NCBI GenBank assembly: GCA_034401795.1 | Contig: CM067369.1 | Span: 140,256,496-140,320,495, forward strand | Direction: 5' to 3' | Origin: Chaetoderma sp. LZ-2023a | Lineage: Eukaryota > Mollusca > Caudofoveata > Chaetodermatida > Chaetodermatidae | Length of the DNA stretch: 64,000 bases | Shown here: piece by piece, positions 20,900-32,507 of the stretch | How positions within the stretch are numbered: the first letter of the stretch is position 1 | Layout: every line of letters starts with the position of its first letter | Program-made: the position numbers and the translations under genes | Notes under the pieces: model-generated | What the model was told of the DNA's origin: nothing | The model's database searches: none | The model's input: only the letters and a program-made list of their open reading frames with translations

Positions 20900-21600
20900 T
20901 CTTTCACTGGAATCGTCAGAGATAACGGATCCGTTCTGAGACCAGAATGACATTAGTTACATCTGAATCGGCCTGCGCCTGAGTGCCGCATAAGGAACCA
21001 TTTTCTCCAGAGACACTAGTAAACCCAGTATCCTGAGAAATTGGCGCGCCGTCAGAAAGGCTCCTAGAGAAACTGACTCCAGTACTGCAATCAAACTCTT
21101 GACTGTGCTCACCGCCGGAAAAGCTACGCCGTCCCTGAGGTTGAAAAATATTCCCAGATAAACAAACTCCTGGGATGGAGTCAATTCTGATTTCTATAGA
21201 TTCACAATCCATCCTAGATCCTTTAGTAAGGCTAGGACTACCTGAAGATTGTTGCGCAGTGACTGGATTCCCCGCCTTCAGCAGCCAGTCGTCTATGTAA
21301 GTATGAACAGCTATGTTTCTCTTACGAAGATGAAAAATCATGGCGAGAACCACTTTGGTGAAGACCCTCGGTGCTGTGGTCAGGCCGAATGGAAGTGCAT
21401 TGAATTCCCAAACATTGTCTTGGAATGCAAAGCGAAGGTATTTTTGAAAAGGAATTGACATTGGAATATGAAAAAATGCATCCTTCAGATCTATCGACAC
21501 TGCCTACATGCCTTTTCTCAGCCCTGTCATCACCGCTGCTACAGTCTCCATCTGAAATTTTGGAGAAAGAATAAATTTGTTCAACGGTTTGAGATTGAGA
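20900..21600 (-). pseudogene. DIRS reverse transcriptase region
   Basis: Contains SIDLKDAFFHIPM, NALPFGLTTAPRVFTKV and the catalytic YIDDWLL box, followed by a stretch with EFVYLGIFFNLRDG. LKDAFFHIP, PFGL..AP and (Y/V)(I/L)DD are the diagnostic RT motifs of DIRS and related elements. Fossil, broken. Confidence 0.88.
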
Positions 21601-23965
21601 ATTGGTCTCCAACCTCCGGTACGTTTTGGAATGAGAAGCCTAGGGAGGACTGATTGCGGACTAGATGAATCACGTTCTTCTGCTGAAGAGCTTCGATTTC
21701 AAAGCAAGACGATCGGATTCCCTTGGAACAGGAGTCCACACCGGTCGATGTTAACGGAACTAACGATTGACAGATGAGCCAGTCCGGTTCGTAGCCGTTT
21801 CTTAACCACTGACAGACTAAACAATCTCGCATGACCCGTTCCCATTGGCTTGAGAACAGTTGAAGTCTGCCTCTGACTGGAGGAATCTGCACACAGCTGG
21901 AATCGCTTGGGTGAAGATTCTCGACTCCCTTCATTCCTGACGTCACCGGAACTGATTCCGCCAGAAACCCGTCAGGACCAGCCTCCACGGCCGCCCCACG
22001 GCTTCTTGGAATATAACGGCCCGGAACCGCCGCCACGGCTATCCTTATGATAACCGCCGTGACCCGACCCGCCACCCTTCCTGTCCTCCTCATACGGCCT
22101 CTTATTAGAGGACTTGTATGAGGACGAACGGCCAGGTCCCTGCGAACCGGATGCCCGATGGACATCACGGCCAGAAGAACGGAAGGGCGATCTCTGGCGC
22201 TGCCTCTGCTGCTCGTGCCGATGCTGTTTGTAGGACTGCTGCGGCTGTGTCCTCTTAGCGACTTCCACGACTTGCCACGTACTTCCTGCTCAGTGACCAT
22301 TGGCGCGACCGTGGATAAGGCTTGCCGTGCCGAGCCGCCGAACAAACCTGGACCAATCAAAGGTGCAGAAGATAACGCAGCCCTCATCTCAGGTCCTGGT
22401 TCCACACAATCGAGAACCATTCTCCTTCGCTCCGCCAATGATCTGGTGATCACACTGGCCAGGCAATCCTGGGACAAGCGCATGGTGTCCCGAACAACTC
22501 CGGGAGCAGACTCTGGCACTTGTCCATCTTCCGCCACGCAGGCCAGCATACCCTGCAGGACGGTACATCCGTGCGAGAACGCAACCATGGCTGCCCTCAC
22601 TGCATCTTCAATGAGCGTTAGCGCATTAAACGGATCTTTATTGGCTTGGGAAACTAAGGGACAAGAACGCCCCTTCGATTTGCCAGCCAATGGCCTATTC
22701 AGCGCCTCTCGCTCCCTGACGGGAAGCCGTGGAACGCGGGCATACTGATGAAAACGGACCCTACTCCTTATCCCCTTCGGGGCTTTGGGCAACGCATACT
22801 CTGGCTGAACCAGACGATATGCCACAACCTCCAACATGTCAGAAGTCTGCATGTCCAATGGGAGCGTCGGCATGGCCGAAGAGTCACTTGACAGAGCGCT
22901 AGCCACTCACTCTGACATCCATTCCATCGCCGGATCGCGCTGAGATCCTTGATCCGATGCCAACCCGAGATGGCCGGACATCCAGCCAAGGACCTGCACC
23001 CATTCAGCTTCGGTGCAGAAAGCGGACTCATCCATCAATGGACTACCGTTTTCATCTTCCTTCTCACCCTTGGATGAGTAGGTCACCGACGATCCATGCT
23101 GAGAGCTATGGCCCGCACTTCTACCAACATGAAGCGCGTCCATAGCCCGACTACTAGCGGCACCAGTGTCCACCGAATCGCCGGACACATATTCACCACA
23201 GTCCATCGGCTCCAGCACTGGAGGCAGGACTACAGCCGCTTTCACCACGGTAGATGCCGGCACTTCGAGAGGAGCCGCACCTAACGCCGCCGGGATGCCG
23301 CTAGGAACCGCAAAACACGGCTCCAATGACAACACGGGTTGAGTGAAATCGGGGTGGAAAATGCCCGACGGAACGTCGACATCACCACCCGCTTGGCAAA
23401 CCCGTACAAATCCCGAGGGAGATCCCTGGGATGTACCAGGTCTAGCCATCAACGAAATACTTGGCATGCCGGAATCTTCCATTAGGAGATCTTCCTCCTC
23501 CGCCGTCGGCTCTTGAGCCAAGGTCGGAGAAGGGACAGGTGCTTGTCCCTCCGCAGAACTAGCCGGACCACCGAAAGGTTTCCCTGCACCAGCCTGCATC
23601 ATCTGGATCATGGACTGCAAGGACTCAAACATTGCTTTGAACTGGGCCGCCCATACGCCCAATGCTGAATCCATTCGCTCGTTCAGACGATCTTCCAGTC
23701 CACTCACTGACGCCTGATCCCGCTTGGCCGCCTTGTCCCTCGCGATTCTCTCCAAGCACGCATGACGATCACGATCGAACTCTGCCACCAATTCCGACGA
23801 CCACTTGGCGCACACATCACATGGACTTCCCACCTTGCCCTTCGCGCAAGCCACACAATGATGACCCGAGTACTCGTGCTTCATGAACCGGTTGCATTTG
23901 TGGCACAAAATGTCCTGGTTCTTGGCCTTCTGCGAACACAAGAGAAGAATTAAAACGCTGCACAT
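21581..23965 (-). pseudogene. DIRS gag-like region
   Basis: The upstream part has paired cysteines (CHKCNRF, CVACAKG, CDVCAKW) then a Pro/Ser/Glu-rich, low-complexity stretch. The downstream part is rich in Arg, Gly and Ser. Position 5' of RT and composition fit the DIRS gag-like ORF; sequence homology to a named gag is not claimed. Fossil, broken. Confidence 0.6.
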
Positions 23966-24894
23966 GACATACGAGGACGAGCAATACGCACAATTGACAT
24001 GATTGTAAAGTAGAATTACTTAGAAACATTAACCTTCTCTTAAATTAATGATAATCACGCCTTTAGGCAAGAAATATTTGAAACTTTTTTGAGTGAAAGT
24101 TATTAACACAACTTGGAAGCTAACTAACGTTAATACAGCCCAGAAATAAACGCTGATCGCTACAAACACCCTCGACAATGAAGCGAGAGATAAAAATCGA
24201 CATAAACAGAGTGCATAGACACGTCAAGCCAAAGCGAAACATTAATCATGGGCGCCGCCATCTTGGCTAAGGGCGCATCCATCTTGGAAGGAACCGAGTC
24301 GCAAGAGAAATTAACCGAGTACCCGGATAAGATTAAAAAGTTAACGGGTACCGGGCGACTCCAACAATGGCTACCATTTTAAAATAATGTGCCAATGTAA
24401 GGAAATTTCAAACGGTCATTACGGCACGAATGTATAAATTCTAGATTGATACAACCTGCCCCTGAGATGATTTTCCTTTTTCCTCCATCCTTCCAGCAAT
24501 GAATTAAACAAACAACCGCTAATTCCGATAAAAATTGCAAATTTTGAGAGCTACAAAAACACGACTAGCATGGAGAGCAAAATAGACGAATCTGACTGTG
24601 ATTGGGAATTAACTCGGTACCTGCGGCTATGGTATTCCCTGACACAGTATGGGCAGGACCAGGAGAGTATGGGGTTTTAATTGTTTATTTTGAGCTAGAC
24701 TAGATAATAGACATTATCATAATAGCACATCTGGTAAGAATTATTCGAAGCAGAAAGACCAATCCACTGACCGACCGGGCTTATACTAGTTGCAAGTCGA
24801 AATTAAATAAAGTCTATTACAAAGAATTTGGTACTACATGTATAGCAATAATATCGTAATGCCTAATTTCGATATATGTATCAAGATATCTTAC

Positions 24895-25015
24895 CTAATC
24901 TGGAATCTGTATGCTGAGGCGACATCCTTGCGACAGCACTCTGAAATGTCCACTGTAAGCTCTCATAAGCTGATAACAGGATATTACATATAGTCCTGTG
25001 CATTGTACATGCCTC
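24895..25015 (-). CDS. FAM135: FAM135-like exon F
   Basis: 121-bp exon with acceptor CGCTTACAG and donor GTAAGA. It reads EACTMHRTICNILLSAYESL, then QWTFQSAVARMSPQHTDSRL plus one base. It corresponds to the [22 protein letters not shown] segment of vertebrate FAM135, somewhat diverged. The downstream intron (9.1 kb) contains the DIRS element, whose edge lies only about 150 bp from this exon, and the 50-bp minisatellite. Confidence 0.87.
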
Positions 25016-25324
25016 CTGTAAGCGATTGGGAACACTGTAAAACTGACCAGTCGGTATCTGTAATGTAGTTAGTCACACAAATGGACAAATATTTTCTTTT
25101 CTCAAAATGTTCAACAAATTATTTGGTATTTTGCAACAGCAGCAGTTTAATGTCTTTCAAAATCTGCTTGTACAATTTCGCAAAACATATTATGGATAAA
25201 CTCAATAAATCTTCTATATGCATTATCATATATCTTATATACGGGTATCCCTTAGACCTTTACAGGTCTAGTTCTGGTTCAGACCAGAAATAACAAATTC
25301 TTTAGGATATAAGGTATATTCCGG

Positions 25325-25370
25325 TGAATATTTTGAAGCTAATTTGACTGGGAGCTGCTATTACCCGTAT
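25325..25370. mobile_element. Half of a hairpin 'A'
   Basis: GAATATTTTGAAGCTAATTT then GACTGGGAGCTGCTATTACC without the opposite arm. Confidence 0.5.
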
Positions 25371-25434
25371 GTTAGTCTGGGAACTGATCAGATACACAGA
25401 CATCAGGTTTGAAAGGGATATTAACCCTCTAACC

Positions 25435-25630
25435 CTCGAATTTGTTCATGAAAATTTCAATTTTCTCATAGAAAATGTCTATTTGCAGTCCAAGAGGACT
25501 ATTTTTGAAAATTTACCACTAAAGAGTCCAGTGGTAAATTTTCCAAAATAGTCTTCTCTTGGGAGTCAAATGGACATTTCTCATGACCACTGTAGAAGCC
25601 ATTTTTGGCTGATATGAATGTTAAAGAATT
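25435..25630. mobile_element. Hairpin MITE 'B' copy beside exon E donor
   Basis: TTAA at 25431-25434, CCCTCTAACCCTCGAA left end, shortened core (ACTAAAGAGTCCAGTGG), right arm TGACCACTGTAGAAGCCATT and end GAATGTTAAAG. It ends about 12 bp from the splice donor at 25642. Confidence 0.75.
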
Positions 25631-25642
25631 CACAGCGCTTAC

Positions 25643-25730
25643 CAGTGAAGCCAGTCGAGTCGTACCAAAATAAACTGTTTCCAGAGTTGATGTCTCGACC
25701 AATCTGCTTTGGCGCTGTGGTCTCAGCATG
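25643..25730 (-). CDS. FAM135: FAM135-like exon E
   Basis: 88-bp exon with acceptor CATTTTAG and donor GTAAGC. It reads MLRPQRQSRLVETSTLETVY, then FGTTRLASL, and ends in phase 0. STLETVYFG corresponds to PTLESVVFG in vertebrate FAM135. A TTAA-flanked hairpin MITE copy (25435-25630) ends about 12 bp inside the intron from the splice donor. Confidence 0.9.
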
Positions 25731-25739
25731 CTAAAATGG

Positions 25740-26330
25740 AAAGGACAAAACTAAGTGATATTCCCAACTCTACAAACGTATTAGAATATATAAAGCTGGG
25801 AGAATTTATTTAGCATAATCATAATAAATAATGTTAGGGTAACTGATTTTCCTCGTTATCAGAAGGGGAAAGGAGACAGAATTCAGAGACTTCACAAAGT
25901 GAAATGGAAACTCATGTCTGAAATAGAATGTGTACATTTGAACCTAAAATATTTATATTCACACATAAAATCAATTTGTCATGAAAGATGTCTAAATCAA
26001 TTGAACTGTCTTAGAATGTGCTTTCAGAAACAAGTTTCTTAACATAATTATGTCTCAATACCTGACAATTTTCTGACATATATACAATTACGCTCAGACT
26101 ATTTTGATTCACATGAGCTAATTGCAATCAATGAATCCAATCCGTCACTCAAGTATATACTGTCATAATGAACTATGTCTCATGCTGGCTGACAGCACAA
26201 TCATAATTGACAGAAATACTATGTCATGAACCTGGAATACTCCGTTAATCCATCAATCATATGACATCATAATCAAGTATGTGACGTGTAGGATGAAGTC
26301 ATAATCAATTATCATAATAACAAAGTGGGC
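25740..26330. other. Intronic stretch with family 'C' flank
   Basis: 25740-26090 shows nothing recognisable. 26100-26320 carries repeated CATAATCAA..TATG and GTGACGTGTAGGATGA phrases seen next to hairpin 'A' in family 'C'. Confidence 0.4.
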
Positions 26331-26385
26331 CATCCTGGTAGGCTGCCAGGAGGGTCGAGGGGAGATCCTCTATCCCGCTAGATAC

Positions 26386-26727
26386 CTATCGGTTCCATGG
26401 TGTGGAGTTGGTGGATTCAATGACATTCTTTTGCCGTCTCCACTGTGTGGAGTTAGGGTCTGTGGGATCCAAACACAGGACTTGTATGACTCTGTATCTC
26501 ATGTCATTTCTACAGCGCCTAGTGCTGTTGAAATGGCGGGATACTGGAGTGTCATATCGCTCTTGTCTGTGGAGGTTGGCGATTGATCGAAGGTGTTCCT
26601 GAATGCGCATTTTGAAGGGTTTGAGAGTCTCTCCTACAACTATGTATTGTTTCTTGCACACGTGACAGGAGAGTAAATAGACTATATTGAGAGTTTGGCA
26701 ATTCTCTATAAGACTACTAGATGCCAC
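26386..26727 (-). pseudogene. Penelope-like GIY-YIG endonuclease fragment
   Basis: 113-aa ORF with ENCQTLNIVYLLSCHVCKKQ, then YIVVGETLKPFKMRIQEHLR, then TPVSRHFNS. In PLEs the endonuclease reads ..NVVYLL.C..C.KQYVGET...F..R..EH....; here an extra residue sits before GET. No RT is adjacent, so this is a 5'-truncated scrap. It covers the part of the domain missing from the PLE at 7.9-11.4 kb, but it is a separate copy. Confidence 0.85.
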
Positions 26728-26729
26728 AC

Positions 26730-27234
26730 TGTACCTGCGACCACAAAACTCAATCCAGATTCTTTGATCTGCCTATATACATACATATTTCTTCATAGTT
26801 TTTTACGTTCTTGCACATTCTAACTTTTCTTAAAACACTTTCAAAAAAATGTCTTCTCTTTTGTACAAATAAAAGACTATGTTGAACAGCAAAAAACATC
26901 TCATATTTGTCTACCTATATACAAACCGTAGTGACATATGAAATGCTGGAACGATTCCCACATCTAAAGTGATCCAGCACAATGTGTACTTCCAAATACA
27001 CCCAGGTGTACATTTGTGTGGGTACATACACATATGTACACAAACACGTATACACCGTCTGGCCTCTGATGAGTTCTGCACTTGAACGAAACGCTATACG
27101 TCTGAATCAAGAAGTCATGTGAGCACCTAGCACAAGAGTATAAAAGGAGCTGAAAATTCAGGTTCAGGTCATTCAGACTTTTTGGATCTGACAAGTCAGA
27201 CCATGCATCAGGCAAAATTTTAAGAATTTTAACG
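26730..27234. other. Intronic stretch, no gene seen
   Basis: AT-rich. A TATA-like GTATAAAAGG near 27138 is followed by GAGCTGAAAATTCAGGTTC. Its meaning is unknown. Confidence 0.3.
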
Positions 27235-27565
27235 TCATTATTACAGTCATAATCAATTATGTTATGAATGACCTAGCTAAGTTCTTCATGATCGCTTAAT
27301 TGATGACGGACTAAGCATTGTTGTACAAAATGTATGTCTTTACTATTTAAACATTCTGTTGAATATTTTGATAGTAATTTGACTGGGTGCTGTTAACGTT
27401 GCTGTAATAGGCAGCACCCAGTCAAATAATCAAATTACATTAAAAATATTCAACAACGCTCCTAGTTGTACCTTGAAATTGGAATTCTCAGAAGTATACA
27501 AATCGATCACATGCACTGGCGGAGCTTAGCTAGGGATTGGGATGGAATAGCTAAAAGTGGATTCA
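27235..27565 (+). mobile_element. Dispersed family 'C' copy with hairpin 'A'
   Basis: CAATTATGTTATGAATGACC, then TGATGACGGACTAAGCATTG, hairpin 'A' at 27355-27460 (CTGTTGAATATTTTGATAGT .. AATATTCAAC), then GGCGGAGCTTAGCTAGGGAT and GGAATAGCTAAAAGTGGATTC. The last segment is the ancestor-like single copy of the 50-bp minisatellite unit. Confidence 0.65.
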
Positions 27566-27606
27566 TCCATTACAAAAATAAACAAGTAAATTAATCTTCT
27601 CTGTCA

Positions 27607-28178
<572 letters not shown>

Positions 28179-28182
28179 TTAA

Positions 28183-28410
28183 CCCTTTAACCCTTAAATT
28201 TTTCAAGAAAGTTTTAATATTCTCATAGAAAATGTCCATTTACAGACCAAGAGATTATTTTTGAAAATTTATCACTGTAATGACTGGATCAGTTATCGAG
28301 CCAGTCATTCCAGTGATAAATTTTCAAAAATAGTCTTCTCTTGGTCTGCAAATGGACATTTCTGAAGACCACTGCAGAGGCCGTTTTTGGCTGATATGAG
28401 TTTTAAAGGG
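28183..28410. mobile_element. Hairpin MITE 'B' copy, well preserved
   Basis: TTAA at 28179-28182 and 28411-28414. CCCTTTAACCCTTAAATTT to GATATGAGTTTTAAAGGG. Core GACTGGATCAGTTATCGAGC / CAGTCATTCCAGTGATAAAT. It shares its left TTAA with the neighbouring copy. Confidence 0.85.
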
Positions 28411-28656
28411 TTAAATGGTTAAATCACTGAGCTTATCCAATACCTTACTATGCATGTATGAGTATGGAGAATTGATTTCGAGAAACAGCTGTGGTCAGAC
28501 AGCAAAATAGTCTCAAATGTCACCCACCGCAATTCCCTAGGCTTCTTAGAAACCTTTGAAGAGATTTGCCCCAAATTTTAAACCAAAGAAAGATGGTTCC
28601 TGTGAACAAGAATTTCTAATGACTTCAGTTCAGTGCACCAAACGATGTCGTCATAC

Positions 28657-28727
28657 CTGGCATCCTCATCGCTAAACCACAGCTCTACTGTCAGCTGAAA
28701 TTCTGCACCTTCTAAACACTCCTCAAT
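28657..28727 (-). CDS. FAM135: FAM135-like exon C
   Basis: 71-bp exon with acceptor TATTTCAG and donor GTATGA. It reads IEECLEGAEFQLTVELWFSD, then EDA plus two bases of a Ser codon. It matches the IEE.LEEMNFLLSLDLHFTD segment of vertebrate FAM135 in length and pattern. A TTAA-flanked hairpin MITE pair (28795-29212) lies just upstream in the intron, and another copy (28183-28410) lies downstream. Confidence 0.92.
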
Positions 28728-28794
28728 CTGAAATATTACAGGAACAAAGGGGTTTACATAATATTCAAGATTTGTAAAGAAAATTTAAAACGTT

Positions 28795-28984
28795 GCTCAG
28801 TGAATGTCCATTTGCAAGAGGAGTGGACTATTTTTGAAGATTTACCACAGGAATGACTGGCTCATTTATCGAGCCAGTCATTCCAGTGGTAAAATTTCTT
28901 TATATACATGTAGCCTTCAGTTGGCCTGTAAATGGATATTTCTTGAGGACAACGTAACGGCCTGTCTGTCAGGTATCTGATGTC
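28795..28984. mobile_element. Hairpin MITE 'B' copy, left end eroded
   Basis: TGAATGTCCATTTGCAAGAG, core CTCATTTATCGAGCCAGTCA, right arm TTGGCCTGTAAATGGATATT, ending at TTAA 28985-28988. Confidence 0.7.
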
Positions 28985-28988
28985 TTAA

Positions 28989-29212
28989 CCATTTCATGGT
29001 CAAATTTGGTCAAGAAAATTTATCTTAGAAACTGCCCATTTGTAGGCCAAAAGAAGACTATTTTTGGAAATTTACCATTGGAATGACTGGCTCGATTATC
29101 GAGCCAATCATTCCACTGGTACATTTTCAAAATGGTTTTCTCTTGGCTTGCAAATGGACATTTCCCAGGGCCACTCCAGAAGCCGGTTTTGGCCAGCTAG
29201 GCCATTAAATGG
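28989..29212. mobile_element. Hairpin MITE 'B' copy adjoining the previous one
   Basis: TTAA at 28985-28988 (shared) and 29213-29216. Core GACTGGCTCGATTATCGAGC. The two copies form a head-to-tail pair sharing one TTAA. Confidence 0.8.
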
Positions 29213-29216
29213 TTAA

Positions 29217-29400
29217 TCAAAATACCTCACTTGTGAGATGACGTCACAATCAAATGATGTAGGGCCATCATGGAAGGGTTAAATGCTTGACTCTTAAGTG
29301 TCTGAATTAAGGAATCCAGCTTTAGCTATGCCCCACCCATCTCTAGCCAAGATCCACCCACACTTAGCCCGTGTTGGGGTCGATCGAGATCAAGAAATAT
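29217..29400 (-). mobile_element. Family 'C' remnant
   Basis: CACAATCAAATGATGTAGGG, then GGAATCCAGCTTTAGCTATG and CCCACCCATCTCTAGCCAAG at 29313-29350. This is a single copy of the minisatellite-related segment on the minus strand. Confidence 0.55.
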
Positions 29401-29523
29401 TAAACGGGCTGAAAGCCATGTTTATATGATAAATCCAAATATTGAACATGAGTCAAATGTTATAATATATAACTATACTTTATTAGACAAGTCTATAACT
29501 ATTAATCTGTTCCTTCTACATAC

Positions 29524-29663
29524 TCTCGCACAATCCACTAGTGTATGTAGTCTGTACAATATAGCATCACCAATGACCACTTCTTCATTGCGATAGAGTA
29601 TCTGAAAAGTCTTACTCACTGCCACACCATTCACCATGCATGCTGGAAGAATGTATGGATTCT
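29524..29663 (-). CDS. FAM135: FAM135-like exon B
   Basis: 140-bp exon with acceptor TTATCAACAG and donor GTATGT. It reads NPYILPACMVNGVAVSKTFQ, then ILYRNEEVVIGDAILYRLHT and LVDCAR. The block KTFQILYRNEEVV is the most recognisable FAM135 signature in the window. It ends in phase 0, so the next exon starts cleanly at Ile-Glu-Glu. Length and spacing match the vertebrate protein, where ..LLDERKIEE.. spans the same junction. Confidence 0.95.
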
Positions 29664-29964
29664 CTGTTGATAAAGTACACAAATAAATTCAGTCATATTA
29701 TAGTACAGCGCAAAATAAACTAGAACACATTTACTGAAGTAACTGTAAATCTGCGATGACTGGGCATTCAGGAGTATTATAAACCCTCTTCTCGCATGAT
29801 CATTGAACATGTCTGATGCTGATCTGATAAAAAGTCTATGTTTTGTCGCATTTGAAGTTACCATAGTTTTACACAGGGTGTGGAAAAGCTGATTTCTTGA
29901 AAACCGATAGCCTTGATCCTAAAGTATAAAATAATGTGTCCTGATTTGCTGTAGTGAAATTTTT

Positions 29965-30350
29965 ACCAAAATCAAGGAAAATGCCATTAAATTTCAAAAA
30001 AGGAGAAATTAATGACTTAAAGGCAAAGGGAGGCAATTGATGCAAAAGACTGACCAATTTTTGTTATTGGCATGAATTACCTCCCTTTACCTGTTGAAGT
30101 CGATTGTGTCAGTTCAATATGATGAATTTCGATACTCATGATGGCTTGAAAGTGACCCGTCCAAGGTTAGGGATCAAAGTGACCAATTTTAGGTTTTTGG
30201 CATGAATTACCTCCTTTTACCTGTTGGAGTTGATTGAGGCAATTAAATATGGTAAATTTCGATTGTTTCTGACTCAATTTATTTATTGGCCAAAACAAAA
30301 TTCATTAATTTCTCCTTTATTTGACATTTGATGGCCGTTTCCTTGATTTT
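29965..30350. repeat. Foldback repeat with internal 'ATGAATTACCTCC' duplication
   Basis: ATCAAGGAAAATGCCATTAA..GGAGAAATTAATG (about 29972-30015) is matched in inverse by ATTAATTTCTCCTTT..TTCCTTGATTTTG (about 30303-30345). Between them, TTGGCATGAATTACCTCC plus TTTACCTGTTG occurs twice (about 30067 and 30199). Probably a non-autonomous element. Confidence 0.6.
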
Positions 30351-30419
30351 GGGTCGGATGTGTGGCTACGGATTCTGGAAGGATGTTAACTTTCAACATG
30401 ATCTGCAGAAACCTTAAGG

Positions 30420-32200
30420 GGAGTCGCTATCAGAATATCACTCTCAAACATTTTCTTTGACGCATTTTGGGCACGGATAAGTGTATTCCACAGAAATTAT
30501 TCACTAGATCCAAAAGAAAAAGAAAAACATCCGATGCCCTAAGGTGTACTGAAAGTGTCTCAAGTTTGGAGGCTAGAAATCGCAAATAGTACTCAATGGA
30601 CCAGGCATATATGTGGGTGTCAGATGTGGGTTAACAGATGCTAGAGGTCTGTTAAGTTTCTCCATGATCTGCAAGAAATTCTAGGACGAGTTGCTGTCCG
30701 AATAGCACTCCCTTACATTTCCAATTGGACTTTTTGGACAAGAAAATGTGGAATTCTCCGGAACCATACCCCAGATCCAATTTCTGTAGATGATCTATAC
30801 ATGCCTGGTGCATACAAGAAATCCACCAAGTTTAGATATGATATTTCCAAAACTGGGTCATTTATCAGCAAATCAATTTCTAATACATTCCCTATTGACA
30901 TATTTGTCTATGATACAAAAATCTCAATATCGCATGAACCGTTTGGGATATCAGAGTTCTGTAAATGATGTCTGAGAGGCAATTCTGCCTCGGATCAGGT
31001 GATCTAAATGCTGAAACAATCCAACCATGATTCCGTCATCTATCAGCAAATCATGGAAATATTGTTTAGTGTGCAGATTTGCAATAATAGAAATGTTAAT
31101 ATGTCCACTAACGATTTTATTTTAGTAAGCAATAGTAGCATCTGGTATCTAGGGATGTCAAAAATGTCAACCCTCTGACAGGGACAGAAGTAAGAATTCT
31201 CATGATGTCAAATAATTGTTTCCATTCATCATTTTCTCAAAAACTGGCCAACTTGCGGGTCAACAGATCCTAGAAATATGTTAGGTTTCAAGATGATTCG
31301 GAAAAAATCCTAGGAGCAGTTGCTGACCGAATATTGCTCCCATACATTCCCTATACCACATGTTGGGAACGGAAATGCAACGTTCTGAAAGGTTAACATG
31401 TTCGCTAACGATTGCATTTTATTCATCCATAGTGGTATAATGTATCTACGTATATGCCAAATATCAAGCATCTGACCAACCTAGAAATATGAATTATCTT
31501 GATTCAAAAAAATTGGGCTTATGCCAGATTTTATCAAAAACGGGTCACCGTGCCCAAAAAATATTTTGGGTCACAATGTGGGTCAAGACATGCTAGGCGT
31601 TTTTCCAGTTTCAAGATGACTTAGGCAAAACTCTAGGAGCAGTCAGTATCCGAAGATTGCTCTCATGCATTTCCTATGGGGACATGGGGGCACGGAAATG
31701 CAGAGTTCTGAATGGTTAACATGTTCGCTAACGATTTTATTTCACTAATCAAGAGTAGTATAATACATCTACGCCAAATTTCAACCATCTGACCGCCCTA
31801 GAAATATGAAGTATCTTGATTCAAAAAAATTTGGCTTATGCCGGATTTTCTCCAAGCCTGGTCAGCGTACCCAAAAAAATATTTTGAGTTAAGATGCAGA
31901 GCAAGACATGCTAGAAGTCTGTGAAGTTTCAAGATGATTGAGGAAAAACTCTAGGAGTAGTCACTGTCCGAATATTGCTCCCATACATTTCCTATGGGAC
32001 TTTTGGCCCACGGAAATGCGAATATCTCGGAAACCATACACCCGATCGAGAACAAAAGTAATAGCAAACTAGATCCCAAGGGGTCCTACAAGTTGACGTT
32101 GATCAGATCAAAACTGTAGGAGGAGATAGTTTGCGAAAATCCTTGAGAATAATAATAATAAGAATAAAGATCCTCAGAAAAAACAATAATCTGCGACAGA
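30420..32200. repeat. Degenerate tandem array, about 270-310 bp units
   Basis: Phrases TTGCTCCCATACATTTCCTA, GGGCACGGAAATGC, TTAACATGTTCGCTAACGAT and GTTTCAAGATGATT recur near 30440, 30690, 31310, 31640 and 31950. It ends in (AATA)n and a small hairpin, AATCTGCGACAGATCGCAGA. The array may be a tail-to-head-grown non-autonomous repeat. Confidence 0.65.
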
Positions 32201-32507
32201 TCGCAGATTAATAAATAATTTCCTGTAAAGGCAAACAGAAACCAAGGCCAGTCAATGGCTCAGGCAAAGGCTTTTATACTGAGGTCGATATTCTGTTAAC
32301 GGTCACCAAGATTATTACATAGTATAGCTAAAACTAGATGATATAAATCAAGTCTCGCAATGGCAGTCATATTAGTGGGATGACATAATCCCATTTGTTT
32401 GTAGAGATGTATGATGCACGCACTGATGACAGAGGATGACAGAAGATAATGATTATATTGTTGTTGTTGTTGCTCTGGACATTCTTGACATATTAGTACA
32501 AAGACCA

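Larger units (their letters stand above)
18520..24747 (-). mobile_element. DIRS-type (tyrosine-recombinase) retroelement, broken copy
   Basis: Fossil retroelement of about 6.2 kb read on the minus strand. The order is a gag-like region (about 23965-21600), reverse transcriptase (about 21600-20900), RNase H (about 20850-20400) and tyrosine recombinase (about 19990-19169). The ends CGAATAATACTTACCAGATG (18520) and the inverse ..CATCTGGTAAGAATTATTCG (24747) are inverted terminal repeats, as the DIRS family uses instead of LTRs. The coding part has a handful of breaks (about three to six), so it is old but still well recognisable. A second family member ends at 1-590. It is inserted in the FAM135 intron about 150 bp from exon F, in the same orientation as the gene. 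Confidence 0.88.

Noticed and set aside
22158-22748. Plus-strand 196-aa ORF
   Set aside because: Antisense to the gag-like region of the DIRS fossil; GC-rich coding sequence often leaves an open antisense frame.
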